Part shown: positions 18,241-27,686 of the stretch, piece after piece
Layout of the letters: every line of letters starts with the position of its first letter
How positions within the stretch are numbered: the stretch's first letter is position 1
Assembly (NCBI GenBank): GCA_000828075.3
Contig: JXCB02000002.1
Coordinates: 1,018,598-1,082,597 of the forward strand
Source: Tolypothrix campylonemoides VB511288
Lineage (GTDB): Bacteria; Cyanobacteriota; Cyanobacteriia; Cyanobacteriales; Nostocaceae
Direction: 5' to 3'
DNA: 64,000 nt
The notes under the pieces: generated by a model
The model's database searches: none
Seen by the model: only the letters and a program-made list of their open reading frames with translations
Told to the model about the DNA's origin: nothing
Made by a program: the position numbers and the translations under genes

Positions 18241-18834
18241 TTATTGTGCCATTCTGTTACCTTCATTTCCCCACGCTGGATTTGGTCCTGTGGAACGTGT
18301 AGGACGCACTGTAGGTTGAGGTACTTCATGAAGAACTCCTGACTGAGTGCTAACTTGCACACAGCTTGGTGTAAACAAAAATATGCTTTCGCCGATGCGT
18401 TCTTGGTGTCCATCAAGTGCGTAAGTACCACCCGCTACAAAATCTACGGCGCGTTGTGCTTGATCCGGATCCATTATTGTCAAATTTAATACTACTGACT
18501 TGCGTTCTCGCAACGCTTGAATTGCTTGGGGCATTTCTTCAAAGGTGCGTGGTTCTAGCACCAATACTTCTGAGATCCCATTTATTGCTCCTGGCATACC
18601 AATAACATTACTCATCGGTTTTGATCCCGCTGTACTTACATCTCCCCCCATTGTATTCATGGGTTCACGCCACCGTCGATTTTGAGCAGCAGCTTCTTGC
18701 TGTGCCCCTTGAGCATTTTGTTCTTGATACAGATTTTGGTAATTTTCTGTATCTGGTTCTTCTTCATAATATTCGTATTCTACTTGCTCATTTAGACCTA
18801 CGAAGTCTCTCAGTTTAGAAAAAATATTGTTCAT
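18241..18834 (-). CDS. sepF: Cell division protein SepF
   Basis: The protein has 197 residues. The N-terminal amphipathic helix ([14 protein letters not shown]) is the membrane anchor that ties FtsZ filaments to the membrane. An acidic/glutamine-rich linker follows, then the FtsZ-binding core ([53 protein letters not shown]...) ending in FLFTPS. Cyanobacteria lack FtsA, and SepF (Cdv2/YlmF) takes over anchoring. The gene sits between pipY and proC on the same strand, as in many cyanobacteria and Firmicutes. Confidence 0.95.
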   Translation of the reverse strand: MNNIFSKLRDFVGLNEQVEYEYYEEEPDTENYQNLYQEQNAQGAQQEAAAQNRRWREPMNTMGGDVSTAGSKPMSNVIGMPGAINGISEVLVLEPRTFEEMPQAIQALRERKSVVLNLTIMDPDQAQRAVDFVAGGTYALDGHQERIGESIFLFTPSCVQVSTQSGVLHEVPQPTVRPTRSTGPNPAWGNEGNRMAQ

Positions 18835-19235
18835 GGTTTACGCTCCTAGTCCCAATCACTGTAACCAATACGGCAAAAACTGATTCAATTCATTTTTACC
18901 CCTGTAAAGACCAGACAATTCAGCCATTTTTTCGCTGTTTGTACTATGTCCTACAGGTTTTCGTTTGAACAAACGCTCCTGGTAAGACCTGTATATGTTT
19001 TCTAGGCAACAATGAGTCAAGATTATATCTTAACCACTTGGCTTGGGGAAGTGCTTTCCCCCAATATTCTGTTTACTTTTACTTTTGTCAATACTATATC
19101 CTTTGTGACTGATTGAACCAGTATGTTCTGATTTTTTTTCCAAAAAATTTTATTAAAGAGTTTAGAAGTTCAAAATTTCAGTAATTGTTGTAATTTATAT
19201 GACATTTGAACTCCTAAACTTCTCTAATTACCTCG
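18835..19235. other. Spacer between pipY and sepF: hairpin terminator and probable sepF promoter region
   Basis: The pipY-proximal end holds a long imperfect inverted repeat (see 19157-19223). In the sepF-proximal part a small GGGGAA...TTCCCC hairpin lies near 19043-19061. No gene is seen. The spacer suggests sepF has its own promoter on the minus strand. Confidence 0.5.
19157..19223 (-). terminator. Probable terminator after pipX-pipY
   Basis: AGAGTTTAGAAGTTCAAA (19157-19174) pairs, with one mismatch and a bulge, with 19205-19223. On the minus strand the hairpin is followed by an AT/T-rich stretch. It starts 13 bases after the pipY stop. Confidence 0.55.
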
Positions 19236-19910
19236 CTAAAGGAGCGAACGCTCTCCAAACAAGATAGTTCCTAATCTCACCATTGTTGCACCCGCTTGCA
19301 CTGCCAGTTTGTAATCTCCTGACATTCCCATTGAAAGGTGTTGCATTTGAATATGAGACCAGTTTTGTTCTTGGATCTCTTTTGCGAGTTCATAGGTGCG
19401 ATTGAAGACATTTAGAGTCTCTGAATCATTCAATCCCAAAGGTGGAATTGTCATTAAACCCTGAATTTGTAAATTTTTGCATTCATTTAAGGCGCTTAAG
19501 TCAGCTAAGAGTTGTGGTACGCTCCAACCCGACTTGTTAGGATCGCTAAGTATTTTGACTTGCAGACAAACCTGAGGACTCACTTGTAACTGTTGCGCCA
19601 ATTGGTTTAAGCGTTGAGCGAGTTTTAAATTATCTACAGAGTGAATCCATTGGAATTGTTCAATGACTTTTTTGGCTTTATTGCTTTGCAAATGTCCAAT
19701 AAAGTGCCAAGTCAAATCTGATAAGTCTTGCAACTGAGCCTGTTTGCTAGTTGCTTCTTGGATGCGACTCTCGCCAAAATCCCGAATTCCTGCAGCATAA
19801 GCACAGCGCATGACTTCAGGGGATACTTGCTTGGTGACAGCAATTAACCGGACTGAATCTGGTAGGGAGGAACGAAGGGCGATAATACGTTCGTGAATCG
19901 AACTGCTCAT
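19236..19910 (-). CDS. pipY: PipY, YggS/PROSC-family PLP homeostasis protein
   Basis: The protein has 224 residues in a single-domain PLP-binding barrel. Typical motifs are visible: the PLP lysine in LIAVTKQVSPEV, FGESRIQEA, WHFIGHLQSNKAKK, HSVDN, and the C-terminal phosphate loop LSMGMSGDYKLAVQAGATMVRLGTILFG. The protein buffers pyridoxal phosphate and balances amino/keto acid pools; it has no known catalytic activity. The start codon overlaps the pipX stop by four bases (ATGA), so the two are translationally coupled. In Synechococcus this pair is a known bicistronic operon linking nitrogen regulation with PLP homeostasis. Confidence 0.95.
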   Translation of the reverse strand: MSSSIHERIIALRSSLPDSVRLIAVTKQVSPEVMRCAYAAGIRDFGESRIQEATSKQAQLQDLSDLTWHFIGHLQSNKAKKVIEQFQWIHSVDNLKLAQRLNQLAQQLQVSPQVCLQVKILSDPNKSGWSVPQLLADLSALNECKNLQIQGLMTIPPLGLNDSETLNVFNRTYELAKEIQEQNWSHIQMQHLSMGMSGDYKLAVQAGATMVRLGTILFGERSLL

Positions 19911-20185
19911 TGGAAGGTGCGTTGGAAAACACTCTGAAGCTGATCGTACTCCTGAGATTGTCCTGTACGGCGCAAATTACGCAAGCGATTTTCCAGCATC
20001 ATTCTAGCCTCAGTACGTCCAATAGGCTGGAACTTCATACCTTTAATGTCACTTGCTACTAAAAAGAATAAGCGTTGGGCATACAGTGTTGTGAACAACT
20101 CTTGGTTCTCATCTACCATACAAATCCTATAGAGCAAACCCCAAGTTGGATGATTTATGTAAGTTTCCGAGTTGTCTGAGTTCAT
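19907..20185 (-). CDS. pipX: PipX, PII-interacting coactivator of NtcA
   Basis: The protein has 92 residues, the usual length. The Tudor-like domain sequence is well conserved (YINHPTWGLLYRICMVDENQELFTTLYAQRLFFLVA), followed by the C-terminal helices (EARMMLENRLRNLRR). PipX binds either PII (GlnB) or NtcA and so couples nitrogen status, read as 2-oxoglutarate, to NtcA-dependent transcription. It also affects ribosome-associated targets. It is coupled to pipY by a 4-base overlap. The gene lies 146 bases downstream of the pabB/trpE-like gene on the same strand, with a hairpin between them. Confidence 0.96.
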   Translation of the reverse strand: MNSDNSETYINHPTWGLLYRICMVDENQELFTTLYAQRLFFLVASDIKGMKFQPIGRTEARMMLENRLRNLRRTGQSQEYDQLQSVFQRTFQ

Positions 20186-20232
20186 TTAATATCGAGGGAT
20201 GAGTATAAATATTTTTGCAGTTGAATAGAAAA

Positions 20233-20265
20233 ATTTTGACGATAATGGACACATTTCGTCAAAAT
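20233..20265 (-). terminator. Hairpin between the chorismate-binding gene and pipX
   Basis: ATTTTGACGA and its exact complement flank a 13-base loop. Read on the minus strand the stem runs into TTTTTC, so it fits an intrinsic terminator for the upstream gene; an operator for pipX is the alternative. Confidence 0.55.
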
Positions 20266-20330
20266 CTTGACTGAAAATCCTAAAAAGCCCCAAATCAAGA
20301 GCCATCAGTTAATAGCTCTGAACGACAAAC

Positions 20331-21944
20331 TCAGGATTCAGGACTGATGCACTGTTGACTCATAACCATTGTCAGTGCCTTAAGTTGTGCCTGCGCTTTG
20401 TGCAAAGACTCATACCATTCTCTCTCGGGATCGCTATCTGCAACAATACCTGCTCCAACCTGTCCCCAAACGGTGTTAAGTAGGGAGTAGGAAGTGGGGG
20501 TTGTAGGACAAGGCGTTGCGTCCGTAGGGGTGTGGGGAGTCGTCAGATGGGGAAACACAGGAGAATTCCTTATTGTCTTCCTTGTCCCCAAGTCTACCTT
20601 ATCCCCCCTGTCTTCTCCTGTAGAGGGAGATAATAGCAGGGTGCGGATCAAGATATTTAAGTCTAAGTTACCCCGCAAATCTAAATAACCGCAGGAACCA
20701 TAGAACAAACTACGCCGCATCGGTTCTAGTTCTTCAATAATTTCCATGCAGCGGACTTTAGGGCAACCTGTGATCGTGCCACCAGGGAACATGGCGCGAA
20801 TCAAGTCAACGGCGTTGCAATCAGATTTTAAGCTACCTTTGATGTTGCTGACAAGGTGCATAACGTGGCTGTAACGCTCAATTGTTAGCAATTCGTCAAC
20901 AGCAACGCTGCCCCATTCGCACACTCGCCCTAAATCGTTGCGTTCTAGGTCAACTAGCATAATATGTTCAGCGCGTTCTTTGGTGCTGCACAGTAAATCT
21001 TGTGCTAGTTGTTGATCGTCGTTTGGAGTGATACCACGCGATCGCGTCCCAGCAATCGGTCTTGTCGAGACGTGCAATTTCCCGTCTGGACATCTTTGTA
21101 ATTGCACCAACCTTTCTGGAGAACAGCTCATAACCTCTCCCCAAGGGGTTTGCCAATAGCTTGCAAAAGGAGAAGGATTTATCTGCTGCAAAGCACCATA
21201 AATTTCCCAACCAGAAGCAGCTGTCTGTGCTTCAAACCGTAGTGACAAATTCGCCTGAAAGATGTCTCCAGCGTGAATGTATTTTTTGGCACGCTTTACA
21301 AGAGCTTCATACTCCTGTTGAGAAGGAAAGAAATGGGGAGGTGGGGGGGGTAAGGGAGGGAGGGAGTGAGGGAGGGAGGGGGAGAGTGGGGGAAAGATTT
21401 TCTCTTTGTCCTGTTGTCGTTCCAACTTCTTCTCCAACTCATCCAATCGAGCAAAGTCACTGGCGGCTATCCAGAGAATTTGCTCCCAGTGATCTAAGAT
21501 GGTGAAACAATCGGGTTCGTACCAAAAAGCAACTGGAAACGGGAGAGTATCATATTTGGAACGTGGTAGCTGTTCAATTTCCCATGCGATGTCGTAACCT
21601 AACCAACCCAGCCAACCACCAGTGAAGGGAAGATGAGGAGGAATTTCTGTGCGTCCGGCGATCGCACTGTCGGAGTATCCTGTTGTGTGTAGCAACTCTT
21701 CCAGAAACGGTAAAACTTGTCCAAGTGGTGGTGTCCACATTTGCACAACTCCATCGACGATCCGAGGAGCGCCTGCACAGATAGAATATCGAGTTAGTTG
21801 GGAACACTCAAATGTTGCGTGGGGACTTTCTAACAGAGTGGCAATTTTAGGCACAGAGGTAGAAGTATGGCGAAATAAGGCTGCAAAAACATCACAGCCA
21901 GTACGGTTTTTTAAGGGGAGCGATCGCCAATACCAAGGTGTCAT
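20331..21944 (-). CDS. pabB: Chorismate-binding enzyme, PabB/TrpE family, with low-complexity insertions
   Basis: The protein has 537 residues. It has the anthranilate/aminodeoxychorismate synthase component I architecture: an N-terminal domain (GGWLGWLGYDIAWEIEQLP) and the chorismate-binding domain (GDIFQANLSLRFEA, SYWQTPWGEVMSCSPERLVQL, RPIAGTRSRG, ERAEHIMLVDLERNDLGRVC, FPGGTITGCPKVRCMEII, GAGIVADSDPEREWYE). Position and family resemblance favour PabB (folate synthesis) over TrpE, but this is not certain. There are two unusual inserts: a proline/serine/leucine-rich stretch at about residues 190-215 (DNA 21345-21400) and about 50 residues between LIRTLL and SLLNTVWGQVGAG (DNA about 20484-20635). 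Both keep the frame and lie in likely surface loops. It is on the same strand as pipX. Confidence 0.85.
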   Translation of the reverse strand: MTPWYWRSLPLKNRTGCDVFAALFRHTSTSVPKIATLLESPHATFECSQLTRYSICAGAPRIVDGVVQMWTPPLGQVLPFLEELLHTTGYSDSAIAGRTEIPPHLPFTGGWLGWLGYDIAWEIEQLPRSKYDTLPFPVAFWYEPDCFTILDHWEQILWIAASDFARLDELEKKLERQQDKEKIFPPLSPSLPHSLPPLPPPPPHFFPSQQEYEALVKRAKKYIHAGDIFQANLSLRFEAQTAASGWEIYGALQQINPSPFASYWQTPWGEVMSCSPERLVQLQRCPDGKLHVSTRPIAGTRSRGITPNDDQQLAQDLLCSTKERAEHIMLVDLERNDLGRVCEWGSVAVDELLTIERYSHVMHLVSNIKGSLKSDCNAVDLIRAMFPGGTITGCPKVRCMEIIEELEPMRRSLFYGSCGYLDLRGNLDLNILIRTLLLSPSTGEDRGDKVDLGTRKTIRNSPVFPHLTTPHTPTDATPCPTTPTSYSLLNTVWGQVGAGIVADSDPEREWYESLHKAQAQLKALTMVMSQQCISPES

Positions 21945-22240
21945 CTAAAATCTTCCAGTAATGTAGAAACCGTGGCGCGACCACGGAGAGTGTTGACAGT
22001 GTTTTCTATGCTAAACAAGCATTGGTGGACAAAAACTAAGCCATGTCCCTTGAAATTTAATATCATAACGGTTTTTCCTTAAATCAACACAAGGCATAAC
22101 CATTCAAACCTCTGACCCTATTTTTTTCCTCTGTGCCTTATGCACAAGCTTGTGCAATTCCAAATCCACAGAACGCCTATGTCTTCATTAGGTTCTTGTA
22201 CTTTGAAATTTACCACTACTTGTGTTATATTAAATAGATT
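21945..22240. other. Spacer between the chorismate-binding gene and tRNA-Val
   Basis: No gene is seen. A GTGGCGCGACCACGG inverted segment near 21973-21987 is the only local structure. The region contains the divergent promoters of the minus-strand gene and of the tRNA. Confidence 0.4.
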
Positions 22241-22312
<72 letters not shown>

Positions 22313-22873
22313 TTGATTTATGTGAAATAACTTTATGTCAAATAACAAGTAATTTGTTAGGAGCGCCCAACTGGAAGCGCGCCACCCGTTATGAATGGAA
22401 GAAACACTTCTTCCCTCTCTCTCTCCCTCCCTCCTTCCCCCAATGTTTCTTGAAAGCTTACGCTAAGGCGATCGCCGTGGTCATACCCACTGGGCATAGG
22501 AGATACTCGTACCTCTTGCTCCCTTCCAGAGAGCCTCGCGCTCCAGAGGAGCTGAGTGCAATCATGCATACGCGCAGCGTCTCCGCAGGAGATACGCTAA
22601 CGCCCTTGGGTGCTGCAGGGTAGAATGCCAAGAATTCGTAGAGTGTGCGTAAGTTCTAATAATATTGAGGAGTGACAAGCCTAGCTTATCCAATAGCGTT
22701 TGTTTCTAATAAGGCTGATAAACGAGTGTAGGTTCGTCAACTAATATTATCAAATAGCAACAAAAGACTTATAAAAAATTAATTTTTTACCATCATTAGT
22801 AAATTAATCACTTGAAATAGCGATAATCAAAATGTCTTTAGTTTGAAAAATTATCTGAAATTATCATTGAATA
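22313..22873. repeat. Repeat-rich spacer after tRNA-Val
   Basis: The stretch holds a pyrimidine-rich run (22409-22440), a GGCGATCGCC octamer, and GC-rich palindromic pieces (GCGCAGCGTCTCCGCAGGAG and similar) to about 22620; an AT-rich leader of the next gene follows. The open frame starting inside the tRNA is not a gene. I see no integrase or attachment-site duplication. Confidence 0.5.
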
Positions 22874-23791
22874 ATGAAAACCATTATTTTACGACGTATT
22901 TTGCTCATCCAGTTCGTAGCACTTATTGGGTTACTAGGAAGTGGATGTAATAATGAAAAAGAAGAGATGAGATCAGAAAAACTGACTATAGGTGTGGTAA
23001 GTTACGGCGAAGGAGCCGTTTCTCTGGACAAGTACAAGCGCTTCAAAGACTATATAGCAAAACAAACTCAGTCAATTGTAGAACTCGAACCAGCTTATAA
23101 CGAATTACAAGCTTTACAGCAAATTCAGCACAAAAATTGGGAAATTGTTTTTGCACCTCCGGGCTTAGCAGCAATTGCTATAAGCAAAGAACTCTACACG
23201 CCTCTGTTCTCTATGGAGGGAACCAGTGGTAGACAACGCTCTTTGCTTATAGTCCGAGATGATAAACCAATAAAAACAATGGCAGACCTAGCTAATAAAA
23301 CCCTTGCTTTAGGAGCGGCTGGTTCTGCTGCTGGCTATTATGTTCCTTTGTACGATTTGTACGGTTTAACCCTAGCTCAAATCCGTTTTGCTCCCACTCC
23401 CAAAACAGTACTACAATGGCTCAATGATGGTAGCGTTGATGCTGGTGCATTATCAGAAACAGATTTTGAGCTTTATCAGCGAGAGTTTAGTACAACAAAG
23501 TTTAGAATTTTACACACTAGCCGATGGATTCCTCCTGCAATTGTTATATTAGCACCGTCTATAGAGCGCAATCAACAGCAGCAAATTCAAAAAGCGATGA
23601 GCCAAGCGCCTGGAGATATTACAGCAGACGCTGGTTATGTCCCTCTAGCAAAAGTACCTAACTACGAGCAGTTCATTAAATTAGTCGAAAAAGTCAGACC
23701 TCTTGAGGTGCAGGTCAACAAAAGACCCGCCGTCTTACTTAATCAACAATCTGCCAATCAACAAAAGGTTGGTGGACAAGCGGTTAACTAA
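22874..23791 (+). CDS. PhnD-like periplasmic substrate-binding lipoprotein
   Basis: The protein has 305 residues. The N-terminal signal ends in a lipobox (LLGSGC, Cys25), so it is a membrane-anchored periplasmic protein. The rest fits the phosphate/phosphite/phosphonate-binding (PhnD) family: TIGVVSYGEGAVSLDKYKRFKDYI, WEIVFAPPGLAAIA, KPIKTMADLANKTLALGAAGSAAGYYVPLYDL, and NDGSVDAGALSETDF. There are no ABC permease or ATPase genes nearby; the neighbour on the same strand is a Ser/Thr kinase. A sensing role, presenting a ligand to a membrane partner, is therefore as likely as transport, but this is inference. Confidence 0.85.
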   Translation: MKTIILRRILLIQFVALIGLLGSGCNNEKEEMRSEKLTIGVVSYGEGAVSLDKYKRFKDYIAKQTQSIVELEPAYNELQALQQIQHKNWEIVFAPPGLAAIAISKELYTPLFSMEGTSGRQRSLLIVRDDKPIKTMADLANKTLALGAAGSAAGYYVPLYDLYGLTLAQIRFAPTPKTVLQWLNDGSVDAGALSETDFELYQREFSTTKFRILHTSRWIPPAIVILAPSIERNQQQQIQKAMSQAPGDITADAGYVPLAKVPNYEQFIKLVEKVRPLEVQVNKRPAVLLNQQSANQQKVGGQAVN

Positions 23792-24076
23792 TACCACTTG
23801 ATAAATTTTTATCTTTTATTTGCGTTTTTTTTGTAAATTCTACCGATAAGTCATTAGAGTCTCAACAGGTTGGGTGATAATGAATACTCCTAAGAAAGAG
23901 ATGGTCTATTTTGTAACACACTGCTATTAAGGAAACAAAGGCATGGTTATATAGTTATGATAGAAAATCCAGGCTCTGTAAGTCTATTAAAGTTTTTACC
24001 TAATAGAGTTTTTTACCTTAAAAACCTCAAAATTCTTGATAAACAAAATAGTTAGGATAGTTAGGAGTGCAATGTT

Positions 24077-25336
24077 ATGTCTCAGTCTTTCTTAATCAAA
24101 CCAGAAATTCCCTCGGGAACGATGATTGATAATCGTTATATCATTCAACAACTGTTGGGACATGGAGGACTGGGAAGAACATACTTGGCGTTTGATACTC
24201 GTCGCTTCAATGAAGCATGCGTCCTTAAAGAATTTGCACCCACTGGTTCAGGGGAAAATGCTCTAGAAAAATGTCGCAACTTGTTTAAAAGAGAGGCAAA
24301 AATTCTCCACCACTTGGAACATCCTCAAATTCCTCGTTTCTTAGCTTGTTTTGAAGGAGATGGTCGGCTGTTTTTAGTACAAGAATTTGTTGATGGTAAA
24401 ACATATTCAGCGCTGTTGCGAGAACGGCAAAACCAAGGACGAGCTTTTTCAGAAGGCGAAGTTATACAGTGGCTAAAAAATCTGTTACCTGTGTTGGACT
24501 ATGTTCACCAGCACAACATTATCCATCGAGATATTTCTCCTGATAACATCATGTTGCCTCAGGGCAAAAATTTGCCGGTGCTGATTGATTTTGGTGTCGG
24601 AAAACAAATAGCTGACGTTAACGAAGGTAGCAATGCCTACCACATGACTTTTGTTGGTAAAATGTCACTTGTGGGCAAAGTGGGGTATGCTCCCCGCGAG
24701 CAAATTAGCTTGGGATTATGTTCTCCAAGTAGTGACCTTTATGCTCTAGGTGTGACTGCAGTGGTACTGCTTACAGGTAGAGATCCGTCGTTCCTTATGG
24801 ATCAGTACTCTTTAGAGTGGAGATGGCCTTTTTACACCAATGTTAGCAATGAATTTGCTCAAATACTCGATAAATTGCTAGCTGATACGCCAAAGCAGCG
24901 ATATCAATCCTCAAAGCAAGTTCTCGCCGAATTACAGCGTCTTGGACAGCCTCAAATTATAGCACAATCAACAATACTTGATTTACCTACGACTGTCATC
25001 GCAAATGGATCTCAGCCTGGAGCCACAAGAGGGTACTCACATAACCAAGAACCAGAAACAATAGTGAGTTCGGCTATGAGTTCATCTAGCCAGCAACAAA
25101 CTCCTCAAATGAAGCCACAAGAACAACTACAACAACAATGCTCGCTGAATCCAACTTTTATACAACGTTGTCAGCAAGAGCTAGCTTACTACATCGGACC
25201 AATAGCAAGTTTGGTTGTAGAAGAGACACTGGCTCAAACTCCTCATGTCTCGCCCTACCAATTTGTTGAATCTTTGGCAACAGAAATTCCCGATGCTGCA
25301 GCTGCTTTTGAATTTAGAAAACGCTTGTTTTCATGA
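24077..25336 (+). CDS. Serine/threonine protein kinase with C-terminal extension
   Basis: The protein has 419 residues. A PknB-type kinase domain spans about 17-295: glycine loop LGHGGLGRTY, ATP lysine in VLKEF (Lys51), catalytic loop HRDISPDN (150-157), and DFG at 171-173. The catalytic-loop lysine that normally follows HRD(L/I) is a serine here (Ser154), a variant that leaves Asp152 and Asn157 intact. A glutamine/proline-rich linker follows, then a compact C-terminal segment (LAYYIGPIASLVVEETL...YQFVESLATEIPDAAAAFEFRKRLF) seen at the ends of other cyanobacterial kinases. There is no transmembrane helix, so it is cytoplasmic. It follows the PhnD-like gene by 285 bases on the same strand. Confidence 0.9.
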   Translation: MSQSFLIKPEIPSGTMIDNRYIIQQLLGHGGLGRTYLAFDTRRFNEACVLKEFAPTGSGENALEKCRNLFKREAKILHHLEHPQIPRFLACFEGDGRLFLVQEFVDGKTYSALLRERQNQGRAFSEGEVIQWLKNLLPVLDYVHQHNIIHRDISPDNIMLPQGKNLPVLIDFGVGKQIADVNEGSNAYHMTFVGKMSLVGKVGYAPREQISLGLCSPSSDLYALGVTAVVLLTGRDPSFLMDQYSLEWRWPFYTNVSNEFAQILDKLLADTPKQRYQSSKQVLAELQRLGQPQIIAQSTILDLPTTVIANGSQPGATRGYSHNQEPETIVSSAMSSSSQQQTPQMKPQEQLQQQCSLNPTFIQRCQQELAYYIGPIASLVVEETLAQTPHVSPYQFVESLATEIPDAAAAFEFRKRLFS

Positions 25337-26162
25337 GCCATACCAAGTTCCGTTCATACATCTTACAGCGCTTGTATGTAGGGTGTGCATTGCTTACCAA
25401 TATCTCAAACATCCATCACGTAAGTTTTTATAGGCAATACCCAACTTAGGATTTGTGGTCTAATCATAAGAATAAGCGTAGAATACCATTTCACTAAAGA
25501 AGTAGCTAGGAGTCAAAACAATTCAAAATTCAAAATTCAAAGTATGCCCTTTGGGCAGGCTGCGCGTTTGCGCAGCCCCGACCCAGGAGGCACAAAATTA
25601 GGGAGCATCCCAAAGCAAGCAAAAACCTTACTTACCCTCATCCCCTAACCCCTTCTCAAGAGCGGGATTCGGAGAATAAGAGTAGGACTTGACTCCCCTC
25701 TCCCCAATTGGGAGAGGGGTTGGGGAGCCAGTGCGTTGCGGAGGTTCCCTCGCCAGCGCCGTGGGCGGGTTTCCCGACTTGAGGCGTCTGGCGTTCCGTT
25801 GTAGCATCTGGCGTGGTGAGGGCAGAATGGCAAGTGTGTAAAATTGAGATGCTCCCCAAAATTAAAGACAATCAGTGGGGGCTTGAACGCACCACCTAGA
25901 AGCACCACTGAATGGAATTCTCTTGTTCCCAGTCTCTAACTGGGAATAGAATTGGCAGGCAAGCCTTGCTTTATGAGCGGTAGAGCCGCTTCAATTGCCT
26001 TTCCAGGTGGAACCTGGAAACGAGATTTTAGATGGGTTTTGGCTTAAGTTGACAGCAATGGGGGTACATCCGCCCCCACCAATCGTTAACAAGATAGGTG
26101 GGATCACCTATTCCCACCCAATTGTATTCTGCATTCTCTGTTCTGTGTTTTTCCTTTAAAGC
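25337..26162. repeat. Large intergenic block of dispersed repeats
   Basis: Visible pieces include AATTCAAA tandem units (25518-25540), a GCGCGTTTGCGCAGCC palindrome, an inverted pair GGGAGCATC (25601-25609) and GATGCTCCC (25848-25856), TCCCCTCTCCCCAATTGGGA/GAGGGG palindromes near 25696-25725, and a GTTCCCAG...CTGGGAA hairpin near 25926-25949. Parts resemble 6905-7085 and, inverted, 12560-12595. No gene is supported; the open frames on the minus strand follow the GC-rich palindromes. Confidence 0.6.
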
Positions 26163-27086
26163 TTAATATCCTGCTGAGCCTCCTGTATTTCCTCCCTGAG
26201 TACGTCTGATTCTTTTCATTGCCATTTCTAAACTTAACTTCATTCGTTTGAAAGCTTTGGCAAGATTACCAATTTCATCATTAGAAATCTGTTCAAAGTC
26301 AACTTCCATATGCCCTGTGCTAACTTCCTCGGCTATACGAGTTATACGCTTTAGAGGAAGAATCACTTGTCGATTCAAAAAGACATTGACTAAAAGTATA
26401 ACAGCTATAAAAACACTAGAAACCAGTCCCACTATCAATAAAGAAGCTTGATGGGCTTTTTCGATGACTTTGCTCGCCGGTAGGGAAACAAATTGAGCAG
26501 CTACAATTTCATTCAAATGCCACCCAAATCCATTGACTGCGCCAAAACGCTCAATCATCGTTTTTGGTGCAGCCTCAGGAGTGCTATGACACTGAAGACA
26601 GCTTTCTTGGCTAATTGCTAACGGACGAGCAATGTAAAATATGTCACCACCAGGAAGTGAGCGAAATCCGTTCACCTGTTTTAAATCTTTTTCTTTTCTA
26701 AAACGCTCTAAAACTTGTGCCTCAAAACTATCAGCCTTGTCCCGAAGATTAGTAGGATTTTTCGCGGCTTCTTTATAAAAGAAATCCCGATATTCTGGTT
26801 TTTTTCGTAGAATTTCAAAAACTTCTCGTGCTGAGTACGCAGATACAGTTTGCGGCAAAAACTTATTTTCTAGTTGATCAGCCAGTTCTGGAGTAATTTG
26901 GGTAATTGTATACTCACGCACAGAAGTCATTGTGTCGATGAGTGTTAAAGCTTTTGAGGCAATTTCATTTCTGGCGTTCTGTCTTAGCAAAGCAGAAAGA
27001 ACTAATCCACTTAAGCTTAAACCTACTATAAGAATTACGAGTAGCAAAAGTGTAAATTTTTGTTTCAATTTTAAATTTTTTAACAT
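26163..27086 (-). CDS. DUF3365 (Tll0287-like) c-heme sensor with HAMP domain
   Basis: The protein has 307 residues. An N-terminal membrane helix (about 10-33) is followed by a periplasmic domain with a single c-type heme motif CLQCH (163-167), then a second helix (about 215-237) and a HAMP domain (about 238-292). It ends soon after HAMP, so it has no kinase or methyl-acceptor output of its own. DUF3365/Tll0287-like domains bind heme and are proposed redox or gas sensors. It is divergent from the WD40 kinase gene and convergent with the preceding kinase gene, and may signal to one of them through HAMP contacts. That link is inference. Confidence 0.82.
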   Translation of the reverse strand: MLKNLKLKQKFTLLLLVILIVGLSLSGLVLSALLRQNARNEIASKALTLIDTMTSVREYTITQITPELADQLENKFLPQTVSAYSAREVFEILRKKPEYRDFFYKEAAKNPTNLRDKADSFEAQVLERFRKEKDLKQVNGFRSLPGGDIFYIARPLAISQESCLQCHSTPEAAPKTMIERFGAVNGFGWHLNEIVAAQFVSLPASKVIEKAHQASLLIVGLVSSVFIAVILLVNVFLNRQVILPLKRITRIAEEVSTGHMEVDFEQISNDEIGNLAKAFKRMKLSLEMAMKRIRRTQGGNTGGSAGY

Positions 27087-27174
27087 AACCCCAGATCATG
27101 TGAAAATAAAAGTACAAGGAGCAAATCATTGAACTCATGCATAACCCGTTGGATGGATGGGCTGAGGGTGAATC

Positions 27175-27219
27175 TTACTTTACATAATTTTACTTTACAT
27201 AATTTTACTTTACATAGGA
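27175..27219. repeat. Three 15-bp tandem repeats in an AT-rich spacer
   Basis: TTACTTTACATAATT occurs three times in a row (the last copy diverges at its end). It lies in the 600-base spacer (27087-27686) between the divergent heme-sensor and WD40-kinase genes. The remainder of the spacer is AT-rich and presumably holds both promoters. The minus-strand open frame at 27472-27678 has no features of a protein. Confidence 0.75.
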
Positions 27220-27686
27220 ATATAGGTAGTTACAAAATAACTTGGTAGCATTCCGGATTCCATCCTAACATTTTTGAAAAAATTAGATGGCTAGCAAATT
27301 ATTGTTAATTATTAAATTAATTAAGGTATCTTTTTAGTCATTATTTTGAAGAATTATGTATTGTGCACCTACAAATTTTTGCTTTTGCTAATTGGAACTT
27401 TTTTATGTACTTGCTCCCTCAGTTTCTTATGGAAATGTAGCTAGTCTTAAAGTTGATTTGTTCAATAAATTTTAAAATGCTACCAACTTACTAGTTAGCT
27501 GTTTGTATTGAGTAAGACGACTGTTGGCAGTGGGAAAATAAAATAAGGGGATAAAGTGACAAATAGACAAGGGAAGACAAAAAGTCATCAAAGCCCACCT
27601 CCTCATCTTGTCTGCATTGGCGACTCCTCTCTGACCCAGCTTTGATCGCGTGGCAAAATAAGTAGCATAATTTAGCAATTAATCTA

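Noticed and set aside
25645..25908. Minus-strand frames of 71-87 codons in the intergenic repeats
   Set aside because: They follow the GC-rich palindromes and have no protein character.
27472..27678. 68-codon minus-strand frame upstream of the WD40 kinase
   Set aside because: No ribosome binding site or recognisable features; it lies in the promoter region of the kinase gene.
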